DNA from: Burkholderia ambifaria AMMD
Lineage (GTDB): Bacteria; Pseudomonadota; Gammaproteobacteria; Burkholderiales; Burkholderiaceae
DNA length: 64,000 bases
Assembly: GCF_000203915.1 (NCBI RefSeq)
Contig: NC_008390.1
Location: forward strand, 3,286,001-3,350,000
Direction: 5' to 3'
The notes below the pieces were generated by a model. The model did not search any database and was not told where the DNA came from. It saw nothing but the letters and a program-made list of their open reading frames with translations. Made by a program: the position numbers and the translations under genes. Below, piece after piece: positions 9,781 through 19,064 of this stretch. Numbering within the stretch: position 1 is the stretch's first letter; each line of letters begins with the position of its first letter.

Positions 9781-11448
9781 ATGGAAATCGTCTTCACAGT
9801 CCTGATTCTGCTGCTCACCGTCGCGCTGTCCGGCGCGGCCACGCGCGTGCTGCCGTTGCGGCTTCCGCTGCCGCTGATGCAGATCGCGTTCGGCGCGATG
9901 CTCGCGTGGCCGAAGCTCAACCTGCACGTCACGTTCGATCCCGAAATCTTCATGCTGCTGTTCATTCCGCCGCTGCTGTTCGCGGACGGCTGGCGGATTC
10001 CGAAACGCGAGCTGTACCTGCAGCGCCGCGCGATCCTGATGCTCGCGTTCGGGCTCGTGTTCATGACCGTACTCGCAGTCGGCTACTTCGCGCACTGGCT
10101 GATACCCGAGTTGCCGCTGCCGATCGCGTTCGCGCTCGCGGCCGTGCTGTCGCCCACCGACGCGGTCGCGCTGTCGGGCATCGCCGGCCGTGGCCGGATT
10201 CCGCCGCAACTGATGCACATCCTCGAAGGCGAAGCGCTGATGAACGATGCGTCGGGCCTCGTCGCGCTGAAGTTCGCAGTCGCGGCCGCGCTCACGGGCG
10301 TGTTCTCACTGCGCGACGCGTCGATCACGTTCGTGATCGTCGCGGCCGGCGGCCTGGCGACGGGCGCGGTCGTCGCGTGGCTGTTCAGCGCGCTGTCGAC
10401 GCGCTTCCTGAACGCCGAGCAGGAAGGCGACCCGGCCCCCGGGATCGTGATGACGCTGCTCGTGCCGTTCGCCGCCTATCTGTTCGCCGAGCACCTCGAC
10501 CTGTCGGGCGTGCTCGCGGCCGTGTCGGCCGGGATGATGATGAATTACACGAGCTTCTCCCGCAAAAGCACCGTCGCGTCGCGCGTGCGTGCCGAAAGCA
10601 CGTGGGCGATGATCGAGTTCGTGTTCAACGGCATGGTGTTCATCATGCTCGGGCTGCAGTTGCCGCACATCATCGGCCGCGCGCTCGTCGACGCGCACCA
10701 CACGAGCGACGCGCTCGTCGGCCGGATGATCTTCAACGTGTGCGCGATGATGCTCGCGCTGTATGCGATCCGCTTCCTGTGGGTCTGGCTGCTGCGCTGG
10801 ATCGCGAGCCGCCGCGCCGCGCGCCACGGCCTCGCGGGCACGATGGCCGGCATCCGCACGATCGCGGTGATGACGGTCGGCGGCGTGCGCGGCGCGGTCA
10901 CGCTCGCGGGCGTGCTGTCGATTCCCGTCGCGCTGTCCGACGGCTCACCGCTGCCGGGGCGGGACACCGCGATCTTCGTCGCGTCGGCGGTGATACTCGG
11001 CTCGCTGATCGTCGCGGTGATCGGGCTGCCGCTGCTGCTGCGCGGCGTGCGCTCGACGCGCAACCCGCTCGCCGACGAGGAACGCACCGCGCGCGCGGCC
11101 GCCGCGCAGGCCGCGATTCGCGCGATCGACTCGTCGCACGACGCGATCTCGGCCGATCTCGACGAATCGGGCGCCGCGCGCTGCGCGGACATTTCCGCGC
11201 GCGTGATGGATCAGTACCGCCGCCGCCTGGCCGCACTCGCCGAGGACGGCCCGACGCCGCGCGCGGAAGCGAAGCAGACCGAGACGATGGAACTGCAGAT
11301 GCGGATCGCGGCGGTGCGCGCGGAACGCTCGGTGCTGTACCGGCTGCGCGGCGAAAGCAAGATTTCCGACGAGACGCTGACGAAGCTGATCCGCGAGATC
11401 GACCTGTCGGAAACGGCGCTGTCGACGCGCAAGAAAGGGATCGTCTGA
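9781..11448 (+). CDS. CPA1 family Na+/H+ antiporter
   Basis: A 555-aa inner-membrane cation/proton antiporter of the NhaP/CPA1 type. About a dozen hydrophobic segments run from residue 1 to ~410, followed by a ~145-aa hydrophilic, charged cytoplasmic tail. Family marks are FIPPLLFADGWRIP, VLSPTDAVALSGI and the GEALMNDASGLVALK loop with the conserved Asn-Asp of the ion site, plus GGVRGAVTLAGVLSIP. The start ATG 9781 begins directly with the first membrane helix. It is divergent from the EAL gene with 291 bp between starts. Confidence 0.9.
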   Translation: MEIVFTVLILLLTVALSGAATRVLPLRLPLPLMQIAFGAMLAWPKLNLHVTFDPEIFMLLFIPPLLFADGWRIPKRELYLQRRAILMLAFGLVFMTVLAVGYFAHWLIPELPLPIAFALAAVLSPTDAVALSGIAGRGRIPPQLMHILEGEALMNDASGLVALKFAVAAALTGVFSLRDASITFVIVAAGGLATGAVVAWLFSALSTRFLNAEQEGDPAPGIVMTLLVPFAAYLFAEHLDLSGVLAAVSAGMMMNYTSFSRKSTVASRVRAESTWAMIEFVFNGMVFIMLGLQLPHIIGRALVDAHHTSDALVGRMIFNVCAMMLALYAIRFLWVWLLRWIASRRAARHGLAGTMAGIRTIAVMTVGGVRGAVTLAGVLSIPVALSDGSPLPGRDTAIFVASAVILGSLIVAVIGLPLLLRGVRSTRNPLADEERTARAAAAQAAIRAIDSSHDAISADLDESGAARCADISARVMDQYRRRLAALAEDGPTPRAEAKQTETMELQMRIAAVRAERSVLYRLRGESKISDETLTKLIREIDLSETALSTRKKGIV

Positions 11449-11780
11449 CGCTCGGGCCGCGCAGCGGCCTGCTGCGACGCCCGTCGCATGCAACGCGGGA
11501 CTAGACGCTTCCCTCTAGAAGCCGGCATTCAATTGGCGGCATATTCAAAAAACTTAAACGAGACATCCGTATCCTGTGTTGCGGGCCGTCACGATACCGG
11601 CGCCCGCATGCGTGCCGGGCCTGGCAATTCCATCCGGCCCGCTCATCCCATGTGTCTTCCGCGAACGTCGAGGGCCGGACGCATTGATCCGGCGCGCGCG
11701 CATTTCGCTGCGCCCCATGCCTCTTTAATCGCAATCCTAATCAAAACGCGGATGCCATTCGCCGCACAACGAGTAAGCCC
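11449..11780. other. intergenic region upstream of the GH1 gene
   Basis: About 330 bp without a gene. It contains a relatively AT-rich patch, 11520-11565, with ATTCAATTGG and ATATTCAAAAAACTTAAACG, a likely promoter area for the exported glycosidase. No repeat or RNA structure was recognised. Confidence 0.4.
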
Positions 11781-13199
11781 ATGATCAAACCCATCTCGCT
11801 TCAGAGCCGCCGACGATTTCTGGCGCAAGGCACCGCCATGCTCGGCAGCGGCATGCTGTCCGCCTGCGGCGGCGATTCGATCGACTCCGACGCCTCCGCC
11901 CGCTTCGCCGACGACTTCGTGTGGGGCGTCGCCACCGCCGCGCCGCAAATCGAAAGCCGCGACGGCCGCGGGCGCAGCAACTGGGACGTGTTCGCCGACC
12001 AGCCCGGCACGATCGCCGACGGCTCGACGAATGCGCGCTGCATCGAATTCGAGAAACGCTACCCGGGCGACCTCTCGCTGCTCGCGAACGCGGGCGTCCA
12101 GGGATTCCGGTTCTCGACCGCGTGGCCGCGCGTGCAGCCGGACGGCCCCGGCGCGGCGAGCGAAGCGGGCCTCGCCACCTACGATCGCATGGTCGACGCG
12201 ATGCTCGAGCGGCACCTCACGCCCTACCTGACGCTGTTTCACTGGGACATTCCGGTGTGGGCCGGAGATTTTCGTGACCGCGACATTGCGTACCGGCTGG
12301 CCGACTACGCGCAGCAGGTGTCGCGCCGGCTCGGCGACCGGGTCAAGCACTGGATGATGCTGAACGAGCCCAACGGCGTCGCGCTGTCCGGCTACGCGTA
12401 CGGCGCGTCGCCGCCGCGCGCGCAGTCCATGGGGGCGATGTTCGCCGCGATCCACCATCAGAACCTCGCGCAGGGGCTGATGTTCCAGGCCGTGCGTTCG
12501 AACGTGCGCGGCGCGGCGCAGGTCGGCACCACGATCAGCGGGCGGCCGGTGCATGCGGCCACGAATGCGGCCGCCGATCAGGCGGCCGCCGCGCAGTTCG
12601 ACGCGATCTGGCATCGCGCGTTTCTCGACCCGCTGTACGGCAAGGGCTATCCGGCCGAGCTGCAGGCGGCGCTGGCGCCGCTCGTGCAGCCGGGCGACAT
12701 GGCGACGATCGCGGCGAACCCGGATTTCCTCGGCGTGCAGTATTACAACTGCTTCTACGTGAAGGCCGGCGCCAACGGCACCGGCTTCGCGCTGGCCGCC
12801 AGCCCGGCGAACGAAACCCAGACGCTGGGATATCCGGTCGAGCCGTACGGGATGTCCGAGATGCTGCTGCGCGTCCATCGCGACTACGGCGCGCCGCGCA
12901 TCGTCGTCACCGAGACCGGGTTCGCGATCGCCGAGCCCGCGCCGAGCGGCGGCATCGTCGACGACGGCCCGCGTATCGACTACCTCGCGAGCTACCTGAA
13001 CGCCGCGCACAACGCGTATCGGCAGGGCGTGCGCCTCGGCGGGGTGTTCTACTGGGCCGGAATGGATAGCTGGGAGTGGTCCAGCGGCTTCGCGAAGAAA
13101 TTCGGGCTGATCCACGTCGACCCGGCAACGCAGCAACGCGTGCCGAAACGCAGCCTCGCGTACTACTCGCGCTGCATCGCCGGCAATCGCGTCGCGTAG
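11781..13199 (+). CDS. exported GH1 family beta-glycosidase
   Basis: A 472-aa glycoside hydrolase family 1 enzyme, probably beta-glucosidase-like. The N-terminus has a twin-arginine stretch RRRFLAQ and then LSAC followed by GG, suggesting a Tat-exported lipoprotein. Family marks are TLFHWDIPVW, the acid/base segment LNEPNGVALSGY, YYNCFY and the nucleophile segment VVTETGFA. The C-terminus has the GH1 pattern GVFYWAGMDSWEWSSGF and GLIHVD. Substrate specificity cannot be read from the sequence. It is convergent with the indolepyruvate oxidoreductase gene. Confidence 0.88.
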   Translation: MIKPISLQSRRRFLAQGTAMLGSGMLSACGGDSIDSDASARFADDFVWGVATAAPQIESRDGRGRSNWDVFADQPGTIADGSTNARCIEFEKRYPGDLSLLANAGVQGFRFSTAWPRVQPDGPGAASEAGLATYDRMVDAMLERHLTPYLTLFHWDIPVWAGDFRDRDIAYRLADYAQQVSRRLGDRVKHWMMLNEPNGVALSGYAYGASPPRAQSMGAMFAAIHHQNLAQGLMFQAVRSNVRGAAQVGTTISGRPVHAATNAAADQAAAAQFDAIWHRAFLDPLYGKGYPAELQAALAPLVQPGDMATIAANPDFLGVQYYNCFYVKAGANGTGFALAASPANETQTLGYPVEPYGMSEMLLRVHRDYGAPRIVVTETGFAIAEPAPSGGIVDDGPRIDYLASYLNAAHNAYRQGVRLGGVFYWAGMDSWEWSSGFAKKFGLIHVDPATQQRVPKRSLAYYSRCIAGNRVA

Positions 13200-13219
13200 G
13201 CGGCGTAGGGCGCGCGGGC

Positions 13220-13287
13220 CGGCAGGCGGGCGGCCTGCGAACCCACGCGCCCGCCTGCCCGCGGCGCCCCGCCCGCCGTCGGGCGGG
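13220..13287. terminator. paired hairpins between convergent genes
   Basis: An 11-bp perfect inverted repeat, GGCAGGCGGGC 13221-13231 with GCCCGCCTGCC 13249-13259, is followed by CGCCCG/CGGGCG at 13270-13285. Neither has a T-tract. The position between two converging genes suggests a bidirectional transcription barrier. Confidence 0.45.
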
Positions 13288-13336
13288 CGCGTCGTCCCCC
13301 GGTCCCCGCAGCGAATCGCCGCTCCGCGCGTTCGCG

Positions 13337-16300
13337 TTACTTCGCGACGACGACCGGAATGCCCTTCAGCATCCCCGCGCCCTTCATCTCGTCGAGCGCG
13401 TGCTGCACGGCCGCGCTCGTCGCCGCGTCGATGCCGAGCTGCAGCGCGAGCTCACGCTCCGTACGCTTCACGCCGGCCAGATTGCGCACCTTCACGTGAC
13501 CGAAGCCGCGCACGCGGGCATGCAGGTCGGCCAGCTGCGCGACCTGCGCGGCATTGCCGGCCGTCAGCGCGGCGAGCGCGCGCGTGAGCGTCGTCTCGTA
13601 GTCGTCCGCGAGCGCGCGCTCCATCCTGCGCTCGGCCGTGCGGCCGAACGGATCGAGCCACGTGCCGCGCAGGCTGCGCACGCGCGCCAGCATGCCGAAT
13701 ACCGGCCACATCCACTGGCCGAACACGCGCTTCTTCGGCGCGCTGCCGTCGCGTCCGGCCTTCGCGACCGTCGGCGGCGCCAGGTTGAACTTCACGCGAT
13801 AGGCCTGCCCCGGCACGCCTTCGAACTGCGCTTCGAGCGCCGTGCGGAACGCGCCGTCCGCATACAGCCGCGCGACCTCGTACTCGTCCTTCACCGCGAG
13901 CAGCCGGTAGAACGTCGTCGCAACCGCACGCGTCAGCGCGTCGTCGCCCTTCGCGCGCGCCGCGTTCACCAGCGCACGGTAGCGCTCGACGTAACGCGCG
14001 CCGCCGTATGCGTCGAGGCGCGCTTCGCGATCGGCGATCAGTTCGGCGAGCGTCTCCGGCGCGGCCTGCGCGGCCACCGTGTGACGCGCGTTCCACAATG
14101 CATCGAGGCCCGCCGCGTCGCCGGCCGCCATCCGGCCGATCGAGAACGCGAGCTTGTTCATCGGCACCGCGACGTTGTTCAGTTCGATCGCGCGCATCAT
14201 CGCGGCGAGCGACACCGGCACGAGGCCGAGCTGCCACGCGTAGCCGAGCATCAGGATGTTCGCGCCGATCGAGTCGCCGAGGAATTTCGCGGCAAGCGCC
14301 TGCGCGTCGCAGCTCGACAGGTAGCCGTCGCCGGCCGCGTGATGCATCTTCTCGAGCAGCGCATCCGCGTGCAGGTTTGCGTCGGGATTCTGCACGAACG
14401 ATGCGTTCGGAATCCGGTGCGTGTTGACGACGATCCGCGAACGCTCGTGGCGCACCGTCTGCAGCGCCTCGGCACTCGCGCCGACGACCATGTCGCACGC
14501 GAGCAGCACGTCGGCCTGCTGCGTGTCGATGCGCACCTGGTTCAGCCATTTGTCGCTCGACGCGATCCGCACGAACGACAGCACCGAGCCGCCCTTCTGC
14601 GCAAAGCCCATGAAGTCGAGCACCGATGCGCTCTTGCCTTCGAGATGCGCGGCCATGCTGATCAGCGCGCCGACCGTCACGACGCCCGTGCCGCCGACGC
14701 CCGTCACGAGCATGTCGAACGGCGCCGCGTCGAGATGCGTCGCGGGCACCGGCAGCGCATCGACGCGCGCGGCGAGCGCCGCCTCGTCGAACGCCGCGCC
14801 CGCGGCCTTCTTCAGTGCCGCGCCTTCGACCGTCACGAAGCTCGGGCAGAAGCCGTTCACGCACGAGTAGTCCTTGTTGCACGACGACTGGTCGATGCGA
14901 CGCTTGCGGCCGAGCGGCGTCTCGAGCGGCTCGACCGACAGGCAGTTCGACTGCACGCCGCAGTCGCCGCAGCCTTCGCACACCGCGTCGTTGATGAACA
15001 GGCGCTTGTCCGGGTCGGGGAACTCGCCCTTCTTGCGGCGGCGACGCTTCTCGGCCGCGCAGGTCTGGTCGTAGATCAGCACGGTGACGCCCGGCGTCTC
15101 GCGCAGCTCGCGCTGCACGGTGTCGAGCTCGCTGCGGTGATGGAACGTCGTGCCGGCCGGGAACTGCCCGTGATGGCCGTCGTACTTCTCCGGTTCGTCG
15201 GACACCACCACGAAGCGCGACACGCCTTCCGCCTCGACCTGCCGCGCGATCTGCGGCACCGAGATGCTGCCGTCGACCGGCTGGCCGCCCGTCATCGCGA
15301 CCGCGTCGTTGTAGAGGATCTTGTACGTGATGTTCGCCTTCGCGGCGACCGCCTGGCGGATCGCGAGGATGCCAGAGTGGAAGTAGGTGCCGTCGCCGAG
15401 GTTCTGGAACACGTGCTTCGTGTTGGTGAACATCGCGTGCGCAGCCCAGTCGACGCCCTCGCCGCCCATCTGGATCAGGCCCGTCGTGTCGCGCTCCATC
15501 CACGACGCCATGAAGTGGCAGCCGATGCCGGCCTGCGCGATCGAGCCTTCCGGCACCTTCGTCGACGTGTTGTGCGGGCAGCCCGAGCAGAAGTACGGCG
15601 TGCGCTTCACCGCGTCCGCCTCGTTCGACAGGATCCGCGGCGCGACGAGATCGACGACGCGTTCGCGGCGATCGAGCGCCGGCTTGTGGCGCGCGAGCCA
15701 TTCGGCGAACACCGGCAGGATCCGCGACGGCCGCAGCTCGCCGAGTTCGGACAACAGGCAGGCACCCTGCGCATCGTGCTTGCCGAGCACGCGCGGGCGG
15801 GCGCCGTCCGCGCGGTTGTACAGGTAGTCCTTGATCTGCTGCTCGACGACAGGGCCCTTCTCCTCGATCACCAGCACTTCGGCGAGCCCGTCGACGAAGG
15901 TCTCGATGCGCGTCATCTCGAGCGGATACGACAGGCCGACCTTGTAGATCCGCACGCCGGCCGCGTCGAGGTCGGCCACCGTCAGGTCGAGACGGCGCAG
16001 CGCTTCCATCAGGTCGAGGTGCGCCTTGCCGCAGGTGACGATGCCGACGTTCGCCTGCGCGCTCGGCGCGATCCACTTGTCGATGCTGTTGGTGCGCGCG
16101 AAGTGGCGCACCGCGTCGAGCTTCGCGGCGAGGCGCGCCTCGATCGTAAGGCTCGGCAGGTCGGGCCAGCGGTTGTGCAGGCCGCCCGCCGGCGGCGTGA
16201 AGCCCGCCGGCGCCGGCCATTGCGTCTGCAGCGCGTCGAGGTCGACGGTCGAGCCGGACTCGACCGTCTCCGAGATCGCCTTGAAGCCGACCCATGCGCC

Positions 16301-16909
16301 CGAATAGCGCGACAGCGCCCAGCCGTACAGGCCGAACTCGAGCATGTCGGCGATGTTCGACGGGTTCACGACCGGCATGTGCCACGCGATCATCGCGAAG
16401 TCGCTCTGGTGCGGCATCGACGACGACACGCAGCCATGGTCGTCGCCCGCCACCACCAGCACGCCGCCGTGCGGCGACGAACCGTATGCGTTGCCGTGCT
16501 TCAGCGCGTCGCCGGCGCGATCGACGCCGGGGCCCTTGCCGTACCACATCGCGTACACGCCATCGACGGTGCGCTCCGGGTCAGCCTCGACGCGCTGCGT
16601 GCCGAGCACCGCGGTGCCGCCGAGTTCCTCGTTGATCGCGGGCAGGAAGCGCACGCCGCTGCCGTCGAGCAGCTTCTGCGCCTTCCACAGCTGCTGGTCG
16701 ACCATCCCGAGCGGCGAACCGCGGTAGCCGCTGACGAAGCCGGCCGTGTTGAGTCCCTGCGCGACGTCGGATGCGCGCTGCATCAGCAACAGGCGCACCA
16801 GCGCCTGCGTGCCGGTGAGGAAGATCCGGCCGCGCGTGGCGGTCAGGTTGTCGGTCAGACGATAGTCGGATAGAGCGGGCGTACCGTCGACAGGCAGGCG
16901 GGCGGTCAT
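13337..16909 (-). CDS. indolepyruvate ferredoxin oxidoreductase (fused subunits)
   Basis: A 1190-aa fused 2-oxoacid:acceptor oxidoreductase that decarboxylates aryl pyruvates, such as indolepyruvate, to acyl-CoA. The N-terminal part (about 1-720) carries pyruvate- and ThDP-binding domains, with FCSGCPHNTSTKVPEGS and GDGTYFHSG. A cysteine cluster CEGCGDCGVQSNC holds an iron-sulfur site. The gamma-type domain follows (VTGVGGTGVVTVG) and then a long C-terminal extension typical of proteobacterial fused enzymes. Cytoplasmic. ATG 16909 was chosen because AGGAGA lies 8 nt upstream; the frame extends 13 codons further. The upstream DNA is the repeat array. Confidence 0.9.
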   Translation of the reverse strand: MTARLPVDGTPALSDYRLTDNLTATRGRIFLTGTQALVRLLLMQRASDVAQGLNTAGFVSGYRGSPLGMVDQQLWKAQKLLDGSGVRFLPAINEELGGTAVLGTQRVEADPERTVDGVYAMWYGKGPGVDRAGDALKHGNAYGSSPHGGVLVVAGDDHGCVSSSMPHQSDFAMIAWHMPVVNPSNIADMLEFGLYGWALSRYSGAWVGFKAISETVESGSTVDLDALQTQWPAPAGFTPPAGGLHNRWPDLPSLTIEARLAAKLDAVRHFARTNSIDKWIAPSAQANVGIVTCGKAHLDLMEALRRLDLTVADLDAAGVRIYKVGLSYPLEMTRIETFVDGLAEVLVIEEKGPVVEQQIKDYLYNRADGARPRVLGKHDAQGACLLSELGELRPSRILPVFAEWLARHKPALDRRERVVDLVAPRILSNEADAVKRTPYFCSGCPHNTSTKVPEGSIAQAGIGCHFMASWMERDTTGLIQMGGEGVDWAAHAMFTNTKHVFQNLGDGTYFHSGILAIRQAVAAKANITYKILYNDAVAMTGGQPVDGSISVPQIARQVEAEGVSRFVVVSDEPEKYDGHHGQFPAGTTFHHRSELDTVQRELRETPGVTVLIYDQTCAAEKRRRRKKGEFPDPDKRLFINDAVCEGCGDCGVQSNCLSVEPLETPLGRKRRIDQSSCNKDYSCVNGFCPSFVTVEGAALKKAAGAAFDEAALAARVDALPVPATHLDAAPFDMLVTGVGGTGVVTVGALISMAAHLEGKSASVLDFMGFAQKGGSVLSFVRIASSDKWLNQVRIDTQQADVLLACDMVVGASAEALQTVRHERSRIVVNTHRIPNASFVQNPDANLHADALLEKMHHAAGDGYLSSCDAQALAAKFLGDSIGANILMLGYAWQLGLVPVSLAAMMRAIELNNVAVPMNKLAFSIGRMAAGDAAGLDALWNARHTVAAQAAPETLAELIADREARLDAYGGARYVERYRALVNAARAKGDDALTRAVATTFYRLLAVKDEYEVARLYADGAFRTALEAQFEGVPGQAYRVKFNLAPPTVAKAGRDGSAPKKRVFGQWMWPVFGMLARVRSLRGTWLDPFGRTAERRMERALADDYETTLTRALAALTAGNAAQVAQLADLHARVRGFGHVKVRNLAGVKRTERELALQLGIDAATSAAVQHALDEMKGAGMLKGIPVVVAK

Positions 16910-17014
16910 GGGGGATGTCTCCTGATTGTGCTGTTCTGGGCCGCGCACCGGGGCGTCGGACGACGCCGGCCGGAGGTGGCTGGATGGCTCTATTTTTTCG
17001 CGGGGACGCGAGAA

Positions 17015-17059
17015 AGTTTTTTCTCATCTTGCTCGGGCGGCGCCGAAGTGAGAAAAACT
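17015..17059. promoter_or_regulatory. AT-rich inverted repeat upstream of the oxidoreductase gene
   Basis: AGTTTTTTCTCA (17015-17026) pairs with TGAGAAAAACT (17049-17059) about 22 bp apart, in an otherwise GC-rich stretch 105-150 bp upstream of the start at 16909. A regulator site or a hairpin in the leader are both possible. The downstream Ts do not place it as a normal terminator. Confidence 0.35.
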
Positions 17060-17244
17060 GCGCAGGTTTCGGGCGGGAATTGAGAGAGTTTTCGCGCGGG
17101 ATGGTGGGCGGCGGTTGGGGGTCGGTCGGGATGGGGGGGCGCTTGCGTCGAAATGGCTGGAGATGAGCGGGACGCAGCGCGCGGGCGCGACGGCGGGTGC
17201 TCGCGGCCCGTGCGACAAGGGTTTGGGCGCGAAACGGCCGCGCG

Positions 17245-17565
17245 CTCACCGATGGAATGCACAGCGTTCGGATTGGTTGCGGGCTCGGGATGTCCACAAT
17301 GCCGGGGGTTGCCGGCCGAGTTGGTGATCGCGCTCACCGTTCAATCGCACAGGGTTTCGAGTCGCGCCGGGGGCCGGATGTCCACACCTCGATCGGTCCG
17401 CAGCTCAAGCGGATTCCGACGCTCACCGTTGAAATCCACAGCGCGACGATTCGATGCCGGCAGGAGATATCCACACCGCCGCATCCCTCCCTCGCCGCTG
17501 GGACGTTCGCTCTCACCTTCCGGATGCACAGGGTCGTGAGTCGATTCGGCTGCAGGATATCCACA
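17245..17565 (+). repeat. first direct group of the 54-bp module (4 copies)
   Basis: Four modules with starts 88, 89 and 90 bp apart. Spacers of about 35 bp are unrelated in sequence. First blocks are AATGCACAG, AATCGCACAG, AAATCCACAG and GGATGCACAG; second blocks are GATGTCCACA (twice) and GATATCCACA (twice). Confidence 0.85.
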
Positions 17566-17620
17566 TGTCCGTCCGGCCTTGGTGCGTGCGGTTGCGCGGT
17601 CGAACGGGGCGCCAATCCGG

Positions 17621-18032
17621 GTGTGGATATCGCCGCCCGCGGACACTCCGAACCCTGTGAATTTCGACGGTGAGTGACGGCACGCGCTCGAATGAGGATG
17701 CCGATTCGGGTGTGGACAGCTCGTTCCGCGACGACTCCAAACGCTGTGAATTTCGACGGTGAGTGGCGGCGCGCGCTCGAACAAGGGCGTCCAATTCGGG
17801 GGCGAACAGCCCACTCCGCGACGACCCTAAACGCTGTGAATTTCGACGGTGAGGGACAGCAGACAATCAAACGAGCACGCCGATTCGGGTGCGAATCGCT
17901 CGATCCGCGACGACACCAAACACTGTGAATTCCATCGGTGAGCGGCGGCGCGACGATCGAATGACGGCGCTGATTCGGATGTGGACAGCCCAACCCGAGA
18001 GCAGCCGAGACGTTGTGAAATTCAAGGGTGAG
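17621..18032 (-). repeat. inverted group of the 54-bp module (5 copies)
   Basis: Five modules on the minus strand with starts 89, 90, 89 and 91 bp apart, seen on the plus strand as GTGTGGATAT ... CTGTGAATTTCGACGGTGAG. The central phrase AAACGCTGTGAATTTCG recurs. Modules three and four have lost the CCACA of the second block (GGCGAACA and GTGCGAAT instead). Confidence 0.85.
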
Positions 18033-18305
18033 CGTGGGGATCCTGTCGCCCGAGGGCGCCGCTTCAGCGCGAACGCCCGCGCTCCCAAACCGTTCGGCGG
18101 CCCATGCATCCGAATTCGCGCAGACGCGGCACAGCCGCCCTCACCGCGGAAATACACAGCACGCCGACTAGCTTCCGCGACCGGCTATCCGCATCGGCTC
18201 ACGGACTCGAATGGACCGCGCGATCCCGAGTGCGGTTAGAATGCGCGACCCTCGAAACCGTGTCGACGATCGGAAACGGGCACGCGGCTCGATCTGCCGC
18301 CGACG

Positions 18306-19064
18306 CTCACCATCGAAATACACAGCGCTTCGAGTGAATTCGGCTGCGAGATATCCACACCGTGATACGGGTCCGGATCTATCACCAATCCGCGCGTGCC
18401 GTTAGAATGCGCGGCGCCCCCGAATCTCGCGCGACACCCACGCGACTCGCGGAGGTCCTCACCGGACAAGCCTCACGCGCAATCGGTCACCGACGCTCAC
18501 CATTGAAATACACAGCGCTTCGAGTGAATACGGCTGCGAGATATCCACACCGCGATATGCGTCCTGATCTATCACCAATCCGCGCGTGCCGTTAGAATGC
18601 GCGGCGCCCCCGAATCTCGCGCGACACCCGCGCGATGCCTCGAAATCCGCACCAGGCAAGCCTCACGCGCATCGGCCGCCGACGCTCACCATTGAAATAC
18701 ACAGCGCTTCGAGTGAATTCGGCTGCGAGATATCCACACCGCGATACGGGTCCGGATCTATCGCCGATCCGCGCGTGCCGTTAGAATGCGCGGCGCCCCG
18801 AATTCTCGCGCGACACCCGCGCGATGCCTGGAAGTCCGCACCCGGCAACCCTCACGCGCAATCGGTCACCGACGCTCACCATTGAAATACACAGCGCTTC
18901 GAGTGAATTCGGGTGCGAGATATCCACACCGCGATATGCGTCCGGATCTATCGCCGATCCGCGCGTGCCGTTAGAATGCGCGGCGCCCCGAATTCTCGTG
19001 CGACATCCGCACGACTCCCGGAAGTCCGCACCAGGCAAGCCTCACGCGCAACCGGCCGCCGACG
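18306..19064 (+). repeat. four 190-bp tandem units each holding one module
   Basis: Starts at 18306, 18496, 18685 and 18875 (190, 189 and 190 bp), with a fifth module starting at 19065. Besides the 54-bp module each unit carries GGATCTATC, CCGCGCGTGCCGTTAGAATG and TCACGCGCAATCGGTCACC. The TAGAAT resembles a -10 hexamer, but no matching -35 is found 16-18 bp upstream. The copies are far more alike than the other modules, indicating recent duplication. A partial fifth copy lies upstream near 18235 (GTTAGAATGCGCG). Confidence 0.85.

Noticed and set aside
13452..16547. 1031-codon arginine-rich frame overlapping the indolepyruvate oxidoreductase gene
   Set aside because: Out-of-frame shadow caused by high GC content; the in-frame gene has full family motifs. 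The same applies to long antisense frames opposite bioA, glmU, glmS and the phospholipase gene.
17334..17993. 219-codon minus-strand frame with repeated SPSKFTAFGVVAE-like stretches
   Set aside because: It is the translation of the inverted modules. Periods of 89-91 bp shift frame between units, and no start signal or family likeness is seen.
18759..18787. sigma-70 promoter at TAGAAT in the 190-bp units
   Set aside because: TAGAAT is a fair -10, but the hexamer 17 bp upstream is TATCGC, unlike TTGACA; kept only as a remark.
18459..19038. Series of ~62-85 codon frames MPGADF...MVSVG on the minus strand
   Set aside because: They are one repeat read again in each 190-bp unit, in different frames; composition follows the DNA motif, and there are no ribosome binding sites.
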